A stretch of 64,000 nucleotides of DNA from Nocardia abscessus (lineage in GTDB: Bacteria; Actinomycetota; Actinomycetes; Mycobacteriales; Mycobacteriaceae), in contig NZ_JADLQO010000002.1 in the NCBI RefSeq assembly GCF_015477775.1, forward strand, positions 992,001 through 1,056,000, written 5' to 3'. The position numbers and the translations under genes are program-made. The notes beneath the pieces are model-generated. The model ran no database searches. It was not told the origin of the DNA and worked only from the letters and a program-made list of their open reading frames with translations. Positions 14,132 through 22,446 of this stretch are shown here, in pieces (position 1 is the stretch's first letter; each line of letters opens with the position of its first letter).

Positions 14132-15552
14132 CGGACAACAACTCCAGGGAGCTGGCCCGCGCACTGCTGGCCAGGCACGCGGGCGGTGAGACGACCGCCG
14201 CCCCGGCGACGACCAACGGTGCGCGAGCCGCGAACGGCTCCGCCACCGCGGCCCCCGCCAACGGCGCCACGGCGCCACGCGGAGTCGCGCACACCTCCTT
14301 CCGTGACCACCCCGGCGTGCTGGAGGCCGGGCAGCGGTTCGGCCGGTTCGACGCCTGGGTCAACCAGGTCGGTCTGGTCAACCCGTACTACTTGCCGCAC
14401 GAGGGCATCAGCGGTGCGGTGACCAGGATGGCCGACCGGGACGTGGTGAACTTCAGCAGCTTCGGCTACCTGGACCTGGCCGCCGACCCGCGGGTGCGGC
14501 AAGCCGCCAAGGACGCGATCGATCAGTACGGCACCTCCGCCGCCGCAGTGCGCATCGTGGCGGGCGAGCTGCCGATCTACCGCGAGCTGGAAGCCGAGCT
14601 CGCCCGCGTCTACGACACCGAGGCCGCGCTGGTGACCGCCAGCGGCTACCTCACCAATGCCGCCGCGGTCGGATTCCTGCTCGGCAAGCGCGATCTCGCG
14701 GTCTGCGACGCGCTGATCCACCACAGCGTGGTCTCCGGCACCGAGTGGTCACGCTGCAAGCGGGTCTCCTTCCGGCACAACGATCCCGAGTCGCTGGAGA
14801 CCATCCTGAAGATGTCGCGGCGCAGTTTCGACCGGGCCATGGTGATCATCGAGGGCCTCTACAGCATGGACGGCGACGTGGTCCGGCTGCCCGAGATCAT
14901 CGAGGTGGCCCGCCGCTACGACTGCTCGATCATGATCGACGAGGCGCACTCGTTCGGCACGCTCGGGGCGACCGGGCACGGCGTTCGTGAATTGTTCGAC
15001 CTGCCCGGCGACGCCGTCGACGTCTGGATGGGCACCCTGTCCAAGGCGCTCGGCAGCGTCGGCGGCTATCTCGCCGGAAACCGGGAACTGGTCGACGGAT
15101 TCAAGTACGTCGCGGGCGGTTTGAGCATGTACACCGCCGCACCCGCACCCTCGGCCATCGGCGCGGCGCTGGCCGGACTCCAGGTGCTGCGCGAGGAGCC
15201 CGAACGCGTGACCCGGCTGCGGCACAACAGCGCGTACTTCCACCGCCGCGCCAGGGAGTACGGCTTCGACATCGGTACGTCCGAGGACTCGCCGATCATC
15301 CCGGTCATGACCGGCGCCGACGAACCCGCCGTGCTGGCGGCGCTGGCCATGCTGCAGCGCGATTTCAGCGTGAACGCCATCACCCACCCGGTCGTCCCGG
15401 CCGGGGAGGCAAGGCTGCGGTTCTTCATCAACTGCAGGCACACCGAGCAGCAAATGGATCAGGCGCTGGCCACGCTGCGCGAGGTGCTCGACGGACTCGC
15501 GGACACCGCGGGACAGCAATTCACACTCGCCCATGAGGAGCAGCACTCGTGA
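14128..15552 (+). CDS. Alpha-oxoamine synthase (AONS/serine palmitoyltransferase-like), PLP-dependent
   Basis: The 474-residue protein starts at an ATG overlapping the PKS stop (ATGA). Residues about 75-470 form a fold-type I alpha-oxoamine synthase: substrate region FSSFGYLDLA, DEAHSFGTLGATGHGV (PLP-binding Asp271, His274) and the Schiff-base lysine Lys306 in TLSKALGSVGG. This family (8-amino-7-oxononanoate synthase, KBL, ALAS, serine palmitoyltransferase) condenses an acyl thioester with an amino acid, losing CO2 and freeing the carrier. Fusion by translational coupling to a PKS ending in ACP makes chain release its likely job. The first 57 residues are an Ala/Asn/Thr/Gly-rich linker after a short helix (RELARALLARH), about 80 residues more than biotin-pathway enzymes and perhaps a docking element. 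The amino-acid substrate is unknown. Confidence 0.93.
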
Positions 15553-17561
15553 AAATTCCCATCAACCGATCCCTCCTCCGAAAAGCGGTGGTGCCCGGGG
15601 TGGCGCTGCTGCTGATGGGCTCGCTGTTCATTCCGGCTCGTTCGACGCTGCTGCCCACCTACGACGAGGCCGGTGGGCCGATCGCGAGCAAGTTCGACTT
15701 CACCGCGATGCCGATCGCGCTGCCCAAGGGACTGCCGACCGATCGCAAGATCCGCGAGCTGCGCGAGCCGTACAAGCACCTGTCGGCCTGGATCTCCTCG
15801 GTCGGCGCGGCGATCGCGATGAACGACTTCGACGGCAACCGGCTGGCCGACGACCTGTGCGTAGTCGACCCCCGCTCCGACACGGCCTTCATCACTCCGA
15901 CGCCGGACAGCAACACCGGCCGGTACGAGCCGTTCGTGCTCGATCCGAAGCCGTTGCCCGCCGACTCCTCCACCGTGCCTTCGGGTTGCGTTCCCGGCGA
16001 CTTCAACGGTGACGGCCGAATGGACGCGCTGGTGTCGTACTACGGCCGCACGCCGATCCTGTACCTGCAGCGCGCCAACGCGACCCGGCTGGAGGCCAAG
16101 GCCTTCCGCCCGATCGACATCGTCCCCACCCCGAACACCCCGGACGGGCACTACGAAGGCGAGCGGTGGATCACCGCGGCGGTCTCGGTCTCCGACTTCG
16201 ACGGCGACGGCAAGCCGGACATCTACCTGGGCCAGTACTTCGACGACATGGACGTGCTCTCCGAGGAGGGCCAGCTCGCGCTGTGGATGACCGACTCGCT
16301 GTCCAACGCGCGCAACGGCGGCAAGGACCGGATCTTCACCCTCGCCTCCGCCAAGGCGGGCGACGAACCGACCGCCGACTACCGCGAGGTGGCCAACCCG
16401 TTCCCGATCGGCATGGACACCGGTTGGGCGCTGGCCGCCGCCGCGTCCGACCTGAACGGCGATCAGCTGCCGGAGCTCTACGTGGCCAACGACTTCGGGC
16501 GCGACCGCCTGTTCGTCAACCGGTCGACGCCGGGTCAGATCCGCTTCGGCTTCGCCGAGGGCGAGCGCGGCATCATCGAGCCGAAGTCGTATGTGCTGGG
16601 CCATGATTCGGACAAAGGGATGGCCGCGGACTTCGGCGACCTGAACGGCGACGGCATGCCCGACCTGTTCGTCAGCAATATCGCCGTGCGTTTCGCGCTG
16701 ATGGAAGGCCACTTCGCGTTCTACAACACCGCCAAGGACACCGCCGACGCGGCACGTCAATTGGCCGACGGCGTGGCGCCGTTCAAGAACCGCGCGACGG
16801 ACGTCGGACTGGCCTGGGAGACCTGGGGCTGGGACGCGAAGATCGACGACTTCGACAACGACGGCCGCAACGAAGTGGTCCAGGCCACCGGCATGATCAA
16901 GGGCGACACCAACCGGTGGCCGCAGATCCAGGAACTCGGCACCATGAACGACAACCTCACCAAGTACCCGTGGTCCTGGCCGATCATCGGCGAGGACGCC
17001 GACCTCTCGGGCAGCGATCCGGTCGGCTTCTTCAGCCGCGGTGACGACGGCAAGTTCGCCAACCTCACGCACGCCCTCGGCATGGACACCCCCGTCCCCT
17101 CGCGTGGCATCGCCGTCGGCGACACCTCCGGCAACGGCGCGCTGAGCTTCGCCGTCGCCCGCCAGTGGGGTGATCCGACCTTCTACCACAACAACAAGGC
17201 GAACAACGGCCAGTTCCTCGGCCTGAAGCTGTTCAAGCCGGCCTGGGAGGGCAACGCGACCACGACGACCATCGCCGGTCTTCCGGCCCAGGGCGTCCCG
17301 GCGGTGGACGCTCAGGTCGAGGTGCGCACGGCGGACGGCCGGTTGCTCACCAGCCACCTCGACGGCGGCAGCGGGCACACCGGCAAGCGCGCCACCGAGG
17401 TGCACATCGGCCTCGGCGACGTGGATCCGGCCGCCCCGCTGAGCGTCGTGCTCCGCTGGCGGGAGACCAACGGCACGCCGCACGAACAAACCCTCCAGCT
17501 CGCGCCGGGCTGGCACACCGTGAACCTCGCCTCGGACGCCCAGGAGGTCAAGCAGCGATGA
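15549..17561 (+). CDS. UnbV/CRTAC1-like FG-GAP beta-propeller protein (enediyne-cluster homologue)
   Basis: This 670-residue product uses a GTG start overlapping the previous stop (GTGA). An N-terminal hydrophobic segment (about 12-30, VVPGVALLLMGSLF) would export or anchor it, leaving the rest outside the cytoplasm. Several calcium-type FG-GAP/VCBS loops are visible: DFDGNRLADD, DFNGDGRMDA, DFDGDGKPDI, DLNGDQLPEL, DLNGDGMPDL, DFDNDGRNEV. The last 100 residues match the ASPIC/UnbV domain (VDAQVEVRTADGRLL to LQLAPGWHTVNL). UnbV proteins are one of the conserved accessory proteins of enediyne warhead cassettes; their biochemical role is not settled to my knowledge. Occurrence beside a fully reducing PKS and an oxoamine synthase is unusual. 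Confidence 0.93.
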   Translation: MKIPINRSLLRKAVVPGVALLLMGSLFIPARSTLLPTYDEAGGPIASKFDFTAMPIALPKGLPTDRKIRELREPYKHLSAWISSVGAAIAMNDFDGNRLADDLCVVDPRSDTAFITPTPDSNTGRYEPFVLDPKPLPADSSTVPSGCVPGDFNGDGRMDALVSYYGRTPILYLQRANATRLEAKAFRPIDIVPTPNTPDGHYEGERWITAAVSVSDFDGDGKPDIYLGQYFDDMDVLSEEGQLALWMTDSLSNARNGGKDRIFTLASAKAGDEPTADYREVANPFPIGMDTGWALAAAASDLNGDQLPELYVANDFGRDRLFVNRSTPGQIRFGFAEGERGIIEPKSYVLGHDSDKGMAADFGDLNGDGMPDLFVSNIAVRFALMEGHFAFYNTAKDTADAARQLADGVAPFKNRATDVGLAWETWGWDAKIDDFDNDGRNEVVQATGMIKGDTNRWPQIQELGTMNDNLTKYPWSWPIIGEDADLSGSDPVGFFSRGDDGKFANLTHALGMDTPVPSRGIAVGDTSGNGALSFAVARQWGDPTFYHNNKANNGQFLGLKLFKPAWEGNATTTTIAGLPAQGVPAVDAQVEVRTADGRLLTSHLDGGSGHTGKRATEVHIGLGDVDPAAPLSVVLRWRETNGTPHEQTLQLAPGWHTVNLASDAQEVKQR

Positions 17562-18778
17562 GCGACAACGACAACAAGGACCCGGGCGACGCGACCGCCG
17601 CGTCGAACGGGCACCACGAAACCTCGGCAACCGAAGGCAACGGCAGCGCCGCCCACGGCGGCACCGGCGACAGCGCAGGCGCGCAGAGCAAAGCCGACGC
17701 GACGGGTAACGGCAACGGAACGAGCCTCACCACGGCGGAGCGCATCTCCGCCGTACAGCGGTCGGGCACCGAATTCGCCAAGGAATGGGTGGAGACACCG
17801 GCGCCGACCAAGGACACGCGCTACCTCGCGCTGCGCAATTTCGCCATCTCGATCACGATCTTCAACCTGATCGGGTTCCCGCTGCTCGGCTTCGAGCAGC
17901 CGTTCCTCTGGCCGTTCATCGCGCTGGCCACCGCGTACTCCACCGAGATCGGGCTGGAAGTGCTGGCGGCCTGGGCGTACAAGCGCCCGCCCGCCTTCCT
18001 GGGCCGTGGGCCGCGTGGGCTGTTCGAATTCCTGTTGCCCGCGCACATCACCGGTCTGGCGTTCAACTTCCTGACCTTCGCGCACGACAAGCTGTGGCCG
18101 GTGATCTTCGGCATCGTGGTCGCGGTCGGCACGAAGTGGGTGCTGCGCGCCAAGATCAACGGCAAGATGCGCCACTTCATGAACCCGTCGAACTTCGGTG
18201 TCGTGGTGTGCTTCCTGGTGTTCCCGATGATCGCGGTCGCGCCGCCGTACCACTTCACCGAGTACATCACCGGACCGGCGGACGCGCTCATCGTGCTCGG
18301 CCTGCTGATGACCGGCACCATGCTGAACGCCAAGCTGACGCTGAAGATGCCGCTGATCATGGCGTGGGTGGGCGCGTTCGCGCTGCAGGCCATCGTGCGC
18401 GGGCTCATCGAACCGAACGTCTCGATCCTGGCCGGTCTGAGCATGATGACCGGTCTGGCCTTCGTGTTGTTCACCAACTACATGGTCACCGACCCGGGCA
18501 CCACGCCGTCGGGCAAGAAGCACCAGATCATGTTCGGCGCCTCGGTCGGCATCATGTACGGCGTGGTCACCGCGCTGCACATCGCCTACGGGTTGTTCAT
18601 CGCGCTGGTCATCGTCTGTGGCGCTCGCGGCGTCTACTGGTGGGCGCGCGGCCTCGCCGAGTGGTGGCAGCAACGCGGCGCGACACCGAGCGCACCGGAG
18701 CAGCCCGTGGTGGCCGACGACCTGGAGGCCGACATCGCACGCGAACCCGAGCCGGCGACGGAGGCCGCCCGCTCATGA
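17558..18778 (+). CDS. UnbU/RnfD-like polytopic membrane protein
   Basis: The 406-residue product begins at an ATG overlapping the UnbV-like stop. Residues 1-85 are a disordered Gly/Asn/Ala/Thr-rich tail; residues about 88-370 hold some nine or ten transmembrane segments. Motifs resembling NqrB/RnfD are visible: MNPSNFGVV (compare the NPA-type motif) and NYMVTDPGTTPSG (compare MATDPVT). I do not see the S/T-G-A-T flavinylation motif of true RnfD/NqrB, so covalent FMN is not supported. Enediyne clusters carry this family as UnbU. A role as membrane redox partner for the UnbV-like and DUF1702 proteins is an inference. The C-terminal 30 residues are charged and cytoplasmic. Confidence 0.9.
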   Translation: MSDNDNKDPGDATAASNGHHETSATEGNGSAAHGGTGDSAGAQSKADATGNGNGTSLTTAERISAVQRSGTEFAKEWVETPAPTKDTRYLALRNFAISITIFNLIGFPLLGFEQPFLWPFIALATAYSTEIGLEVLAAWAYKRPPAFLGRGPRGLFEFLLPAHITGLAFNFLTFAHDKLWPVIFGIVVAVGTKWVLRAKINGKMRHFMNPSNFGVVVCFLVFPMIAVAPPYHFTEYITGPADALIVLGLLMTGTMLNAKLTLKMPLIMAWVGAFALQAIVRGLIEPNVSILAGLSMMTGLAFVLFTNYMVTDPGTTPSGKKHQIMFGASVGIMYGVVTALHIAYGLFIALVIVCGARGVYWWARGLAEWWQQRGATPSAPEQPVVADDLEADIAREPEPATEAARS

Positions 18779-18993
18779 CCGACCGCGCCGAGCCGCGCCG
18801 CGCGCTCGGCGCTTTCGGCACCGGCGTCACCGTGGTCGCCCCGAATTCCTCCGACGATTGGAGAACCCCATGCCCTCGCCGTTGGGTCCGCTGCGCGCGG
18901 CCCTCTTCGTCCCCAGTCCAGCCAGTGTCCGCCGGGTGCTCAGCGGATTCGAGCAGCCCGACCAGCACACCGCGCTCGAACTCGAGCAGGTGA
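18775..18993 (+). pseudogene. Stub of a flavin reductase gene (N-terminal ~28 codons only)
   Basis: An ATG overlapping the UnbU-like stop (ATGA) opens a frame whose first residues, MTDRAEPRRALGAFGTGVTV, match the start of flavin-reductase-domain proteins, where (R/D)ALGxFATGVTVV is the conserved first helix and strand. After about residue 28 (NSSDDW) the similarity ends and the frame runs into the DUF1702 gene in another phase until a stop at 18993. The remaining 130 or so residues of the domain are absent. The perfect translational-coupling start suggests that a whole reductase gene once lay here and was internally deleted. Confidence 0.6.
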
Positions 18994-19832
18994 CCATGCA
19001 CCTGGTCGGCGGCATCGACTCCGCGGTCCGCAGCTCGGACAACGACGAGCTGATCGCCGCGCTGCTCCAAGTGCCGCCGAAGTACCGCGGGTTCGCCTAC
19101 GAAGGCGCCGCGGTCGGGCTCACCGCCATGGACTCGCTCTCGCCCGGCCGTCGCGCTGCCGAGCTGATCGACGGACCGGCCAGCGAATACGCCCTGACCA
19201 TGTACGTCGGAGTCGGCCTCGCCATGGCGAAGATCCCGAAGCTCCGGTGGAAGAAGCTGTTCCCGCAGCACCCGCTGTTCCGCTGGCTGGCCATCGACGG
19301 CTACGGCTTCTACAAGGCGTTCTTCCAGATGCAGCGCTACGTGCGGGAAAAGCACGTCGAGACCCGTTACCCCGGCTGGCTCGGCGACCGCGACAACCTG
19401 AAGCGCATCGCGGACCAGGGCATGGGACGCGCGCTGTGGTTCATCGGCGGCGGCAGCCCGGCCGGTGTCGTGCGCCTGGTCGGCGAGTTCGACCCGAAGC
19501 GGCACGCCGACCTGTGGAGCGGCGTCGGCATCGCCGTCACCTTCGCCGGTGGTGTGGAACAGGCTGCGATGGAGGAACTCTGGGACGTGGCCGGCGAGTT
19601 CCGGCCGCAGCTGTCGCTGGGTTCGGCCATGGTCGCGCGCATCAGGCAGCAGACCAACAGCGTCAACGAGCACAGCGAGGCGGCGGCGCAGGTCTTCTGC
19701 GGGACCACGGTGGCGAAGACCGACGCGCTGATCGAGACCTCGCTCGACGACCTGCCCGACGACGGCACCTCCGGCACCTACCTGCTGTGGCGGGACCGGA
19801 TCGCCGACATCGTCACCGCGAGCCGGGCCTGA
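18870..19832 (+). CDS. DUF1702 family protein (UnbL-like enediyne-cluster homologue)
   Basis: A 320-residue soluble-looking protein. The ATG at 18870 follows GGAG with 7-nt spacing; a longer frame from 18618 overlaps the upstream genes and translates to Arg-rich nonsense. Sequence features are the N-terminal RAALFVPSPASVRRVLSGF, a central HPLFRWLAIDGYGFYKAFFQ and the C-terminal GTTVAKTDALIETSLDDLP, matching my memory of DUF1702 proteins, which sit with UnbV and UnbU in enediyne clusters (about 320 residues). No catalytic motif is known. It lies 92 bp after the UnbU-like gene, the gap being filled by the flavin reductase stub, and 11 bp before the reductase gene. Confidence 0.85.
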   Translation: MPSPLGPLRAALFVPSPASVRRVLSGFEQPDQHTALELEQVTMHLVGGIDSAVRSSDNDELIAALLQVPPKYRGFAYEGAAVGLTAMDSLSPGRRAAELIDGPASEYALTMYVGVGLAMAKIPKLRWKKLFPQHPLFRWLAIDGYGFYKAFFQMQRYVREKHVETRYPGWLGDRDNLKRIADQGMGRALWFIGGGSPAGVVRLVGEFDPKRHADLWSGVGIAVTFAGGVEQAAMEELWDVAGEFRPQLSLGSAMVARIRQQTNSVNEHSEAAAQVFCGTTVAKTDALIETSLDDLPDDGTSGTYLLWRDRIADIVTASRA

Positions 19833-19843
19833 GGATCGCCGCG

Positions 19844-20647
19844 ATGGCACGGGTCGGCGACTGGGTCGGAAAGCACGTCATCGTCACGGGTGGCTCGGAA
19901 GGGATCGGAGCAGCGGTGGCGGGGGCCTTCGCGCGGCGTGGCGCGCAGGTCTCGATCATCGCGCGCCGCAAGTCACCGCTGCGCGACACCGCGAAACGGC
20001 TGGGTACCGACTGGGCCGCGGCGGACGTGACGGACCCGGATCAGCTCGGCTCGGCCGTCACGGAATTGGAACAGCGCAACGGGCCGTGCGAGGTCATCGC
20101 CTGCTGCGCGGGTCTCGCCCTGCCCGGCCGCTTCCTCGAGGTGGACGCGGGCGAGTTCGAGACACAGATGTCGGCGAACTATCTCGGCGCGGTGCACGCG
20201 GTGCGGCGGGTGCTGCCCGGCATGGTGGAGCGGTCCAGAGGGAAGATCCTGCTGGTCAGCTCGACGGCGGCGTTTCTCGGGATCACCGGATACACCGCCT
20301 ACGGGCCGACCAAGGCGAGCGTCCGGCAGCTGGCGTTGTGCCTGCGCTACGAGGTCGAGCCCAAAGGCGTGGACGTCACGGTGATCTATCCCGCCGACAC
20401 CGACACGCCGGGCCTGGCCATGGAGAACCAGCGAAAGCCGGTGGAGACCAAGGCGATCACCGGGTCGATCGAACCGATGTCGCCCGAGCGGGTCGCCGAG
20501 GCGGCGGTGCGCGGATTGGAACGCGGCCGCCACCACATCGCGCTCGACCCGTTGACGCGGTTCTTCCTCGCCTGGGCGAACCTGCCCGAGGATCTGGCGC
20601 GACCGTTCATGCGCCGCACCGTCGCGAAGGCGCTGCGCTCCAGCTGA
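19844..20647 (+). CDS. 3-ketodihydrosphingosine-reductase-like SDR
   Basis: This 267-residue SDR has the cofactor loop TGGSEGIG (about 14-21) with ARR for NADPH, catalytic Ser in LLVSSTAA, and Tyr153/Lys157 in YGPTK. Most telling is YPADTDTPGLAMENQRKPVE, which closely follows the YPPDTDTPGxxxENxxKPxET motif of eukaryotic 3-ketodihydrosphingosine reductases (KDSR/TSC10). These reduce the 3-keto group of the alpha-amino ketone made by serine palmitoyltransferase to give sphinganine. As last gene of an operon with an oxoamine synthase, reduction of the PKS-derived amino ketone is the likely role. A C-terminal hydrophobic patch (LTRFFLAWANLPEDL) may associate with membranes. GAGGAT precedes the start. 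Confidence 0.9.
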   Translation: MARVGDWVGKHVIVTGGSEGIGAAVAGAFARRGAQVSIIARRKSPLRDTAKRLGTDWAAADVTDPDQLGSAVTELEQRNGPCEVIACCAGLALPGRFLEVDAGEFETQMSANYLGAVHAVRRVLPGMVERSRGKILLVSSTAAFLGITGYTAYGPTKASVRQLALCLRYEVEPKGVDVTVIYPADTDTPGLAMENQRKPVETKAITGSIEPMSPERVAEAAVRGLERGRHHIALDPLTRFFLAWANLPEDLARPFMRRTVAKALRSS

Positions 20648-20656
20648 ACAGCGCCG

Positions 20657-20701
20657 AAGGCCCGCTCACCCACCGTGTTCCGGTGCGTGAGCGGGCCTTT
20701 T
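20657..20701 (+). terminator. Terminator of the PKS operon (possibly bidirectional)
   Basis: A 19-bp stem with one mismatch, AAGGCCCGCTCAC... (20657-20675) against ...GTGAGCGGGCCTT (20681-20699), loop of 5 nt, followed by a T run on the plus strand and preceded by A residues. It lies 9 bp after the reductase stop and 8 bp before the stop of the convergent DoxX gene, so it can serve both. Confidence 0.92.
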
Positions 20702-20708
20702 GCCGTGC

Positions 20709-21146
20709 TCAGCCGACGATGACGGCCACGCAGGCGGCGATGAAGAGGACCTGAACCAGCGCTCGCAGCGGCAGGGGCATGGTCTTGATGCCCAAGTCGG
20801 CGCGGGCGGCGCGGACGTTCGCGGGGAACAGCGCCACCAGCAGCGCGATCAGGCAAGCCGCGGCCAGGTCGGCGGTCGCCGGAATCACCACGCCGACGGC
20901 GCCCGCCAGTTCCAGTACGCCGGTCAGCGTCACCAGGGCGGGGGCGTTCGGCAGCCGCGGCGGCACCATGGCGATCAGCGCGTCGCGGCGCGGCTGGAGG
21001 AAGTGCGCGCTCGAGGTGAGCACGAGCATCGCGGCCAGGCCGAGAGCGGCCGCGTGCGCCCACGAATCGAGCCAGTCGTTGCCGGTCAGCCAGCCGATGA
21101 GGCGAGCGATCGCGGTGACGGCGGCGAGGACAACCAGCGGTGCCAT
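20709..21146 (-). CDS. DoxX-family membrane protein
   Basis: The 145-residue product has four hydrophobic helices and the DoxX/DoxX-like pattern (LGLAAMLVLTSSAHFLQP, then LVTLTGVLELAGAVGVVIP and a final Arg/Ala-rich PANVRAARADLG loop). DoxX-like proteins are small membrane proteins, sometimes tied to thiol redox balance; the function here is unknown. An AGGAG sequence lies 7 nt before the ATG. The gene is transcribed divergently from a TetR gene and has a near-consensus promoter overlapped by repeats, so repression by that TetR protein is likely. Confidence 0.85.
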   Translation of the reverse strand: MAPLVVLAAVTAIARLIGWLTGNDWLDSWAHAAALGLAAMLVLTSSAHFLQPRRDALIAMVPPRLPNAPALVTLTGVLELAGAVGVVIPATADLAAACLIALLVALFPANVRAARADLGIKTMPLPLRALVQVLFIAACVAVIVG

Positions 21147-21176
21147 CGGGATCTCCTGTGGAACGAAGTGCGAATC

Positions 21177-21231
21177 TTGACAGTGGAAAGATTATCGCCG
21201 GACGCACGAACTTGTCAATGTCTAGATAATG
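21177..21231 (-). promoter_or_regulatory. DoxX promoter and TetR operator region
   Basis: On the minus strand TTGACA (21217-21212) and GATAAT (21196-21191) are 16 bp apart, a near-consensus sigma-A promoter. Two related 20-bp elements start at 21177 and 21212 (TTGxCAxTGxxxAGATxATx, 35 bp apart) and cover both hexamers and the TetR start, the expected layout for a TetR operator. Confidence 0.65.
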
Positions 21232-21246
21232 GGCCACCATCGAGAG

Positions 21247-21816
21247 ATGGCGAAGGACAGCTACCACCACGGAGACCTCCGCGCCGCGCTGCTCACCGCG
21301 GCCGCCGAGCGGATCGCCGCCGACGGCGTCGACGCGCTCTCACTGCGCAACCTGGCCCGGCACGCGGGCGTCTCGCACGCCGCGCCCGCCCATCACTTCG
21401 GTGATCGAGCAGGTCTGCTCACCGCGCTGGCCACCGAGGGCTTCGATCTGCTGGCCGAGCAGCTCGCGCGGGCCGGCGCGGATTTCCGCGAAGTCGCGGT
21501 GGCGTACATTCGCTTCGCGCGCGAGCATCCCGGACACTTCGACGTGATGTTCCGGCACAACCTGTTGCACGCCGAGGACGCGGCATTGCGGGCCGCGCGG
21601 GATCGTTCCGCGGCGGCGCTGCGCTCCGGGGTCTCGGCCATCGAACCGGGCCGCAGCCGCGACCGCCAGCGGGCGACGCAACTCGCCGCATGGTCGCTGG
21701 TGCACGGCTTCGCTTCGCTGTGGCGCGAAGGGGCACTGCATAATTCGTCACTGGCCGACGATCCCGATCCGGAGGCCATGGCCCGCAATATGTTGTCCAC
21801 CATCCGGTTCGACTGA
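21247..21816 (+). CDS. TetR/AcrR-family regulator (WHG-type C-terminal domain)
   Basis: About 189 residues from the ATG at 21247; an earlier ATG at 21229 is possible. The opening YHHGDLRAALLTAAAERIAADG and the HTH LSLRNLARHAGVSHAAPAHHFG are typical of the TetR subgroup with a C-terminal WHG/TetR_C_13 domain. The C-terminal half has FREVAVAYIRFAREHPGHFDVMF, the usual ligand-domain helix. Probably leaderless or nearly so, since a TAGATAAT sequence ends just upstream. Likely regulator of the divergent DoxX gene. Confidence 0.88.
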   Translation: MAKDSYHHGDLRAALLTAAAERIAADGVDALSLRNLARHAGVSHAAPAHHFGDRAGLLTALATEGFDLLAEQLARAGADFREVAVAYIRFAREHPGHFDVMFRHNLLHAEDAALRAARDRSAAALRSGVSAIEPGRSRDRQRATQLAAWSLVHGFASLWREGALHNSSLADDPDPEAMARNMLSTIRFD

Positions 21817-21901
21817 CCGGAAACCGGCTTGCACCGAGCCGCCGCCGTGCTATCCAGAGACCCGGAAGGAGCGGGCGGCCACTCCCCGGCTGCCACGACA
21901 C

Positions 21902-22276
21902 ATGGACATCCACGCCTACCCGACCGAGGCGATCACACCGGTTGACCTGACCGAGGCACACCGGATCGTCGGCCACCATCTCACCAACGGTGATTACACC
22001 GAACGCGGAATCACCTACCTGATAACGGAATTCGACGCCTGCTTTGTCGCTGTCGCCGCCTTTCCCCACTCGCCGCAGGCCGGCCCGGACAGCCCGCGAG
22101 TCATCGTCGGCGGTTCGGTCCACGTCATCGACAAGCCCACGGGCGCGGTCTCCTATTGGCCGACCTACCCGGCCGAGCTGGTCGCCGACCAGTACACGAC
22201 GGCGCTGGAAGACGGACGCCTGGTCATCGAGGACGGCTGGCCGGAGGACGACGAGCAGTCACCCGGCTCCGCTTGA
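21902..22276 (+). CDS. YrhB-like small protein (possible Imm35-type)
   Basis: The 124-residue acidic protein contains GGSVHVIDKPTGAVSYWPTYP, which resembles the YrhB/Imm35 fold of small cytoplasmic proteins, where a G-x-x-x-V-x-x-x-T-G-x-V pattern precedes a proline turn. The family includes a chaperone-like protein and predicted toxin immunity proteins. The role here is unclear; no toxin gene is evident nearby. The ATG at 21902 has no close ribosome binding site. The gene is followed after 170 bp by a TPR-like gene on the same strand. Confidence 0.6.
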   Translation: MDIHAYPTEAITPVDLTEAHRIVGHHLTNGDYTERGITYLITEFDACFVAVAAFPHSPQAGPDSPRVIVGGSVHVIDKPTGAVSYWPTYPAELVADQYTTALEDGRLVIEDGWPEDDEQSPGSA

Positions 22277-22446
22277 CCGATCCGCCGATCGGCCTCGCGC
22301 GCCACAACGCGCGCGGCCACGCCTATGGAGTGATCCGGCACGGCGCTCGCCCACACTTGTCGGACCCTGCTGTTAGCGTCGGAGTCGACTCGTTCACGGA
22401 AACCGTTCTCACGAAACCTTTCTCACCGAAAGCATTGGGGGATGGC

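Noticed and set aside
15459..17630. 723-residue minus-strand frame opposite the UnbV-like gene
   Set aside because: Shadow frame; the plus-strand gene has calcium-loop repeats and a coupled start.
17558..18778. UnbU-like protein as an RnfD subunit of an Rnf complex
   Set aside because: No RnfA, B, C, E or G genes are present and the flavinylation motif is not visible.
15549..20647. Idea that the locus is a genuine enediyne cluster
   Set aside because: No enediyne-type PKS (with its internal ACP and C-terminal PPTase) and no TEBC thioesterase; the PKS here has an ER domain and standard order.
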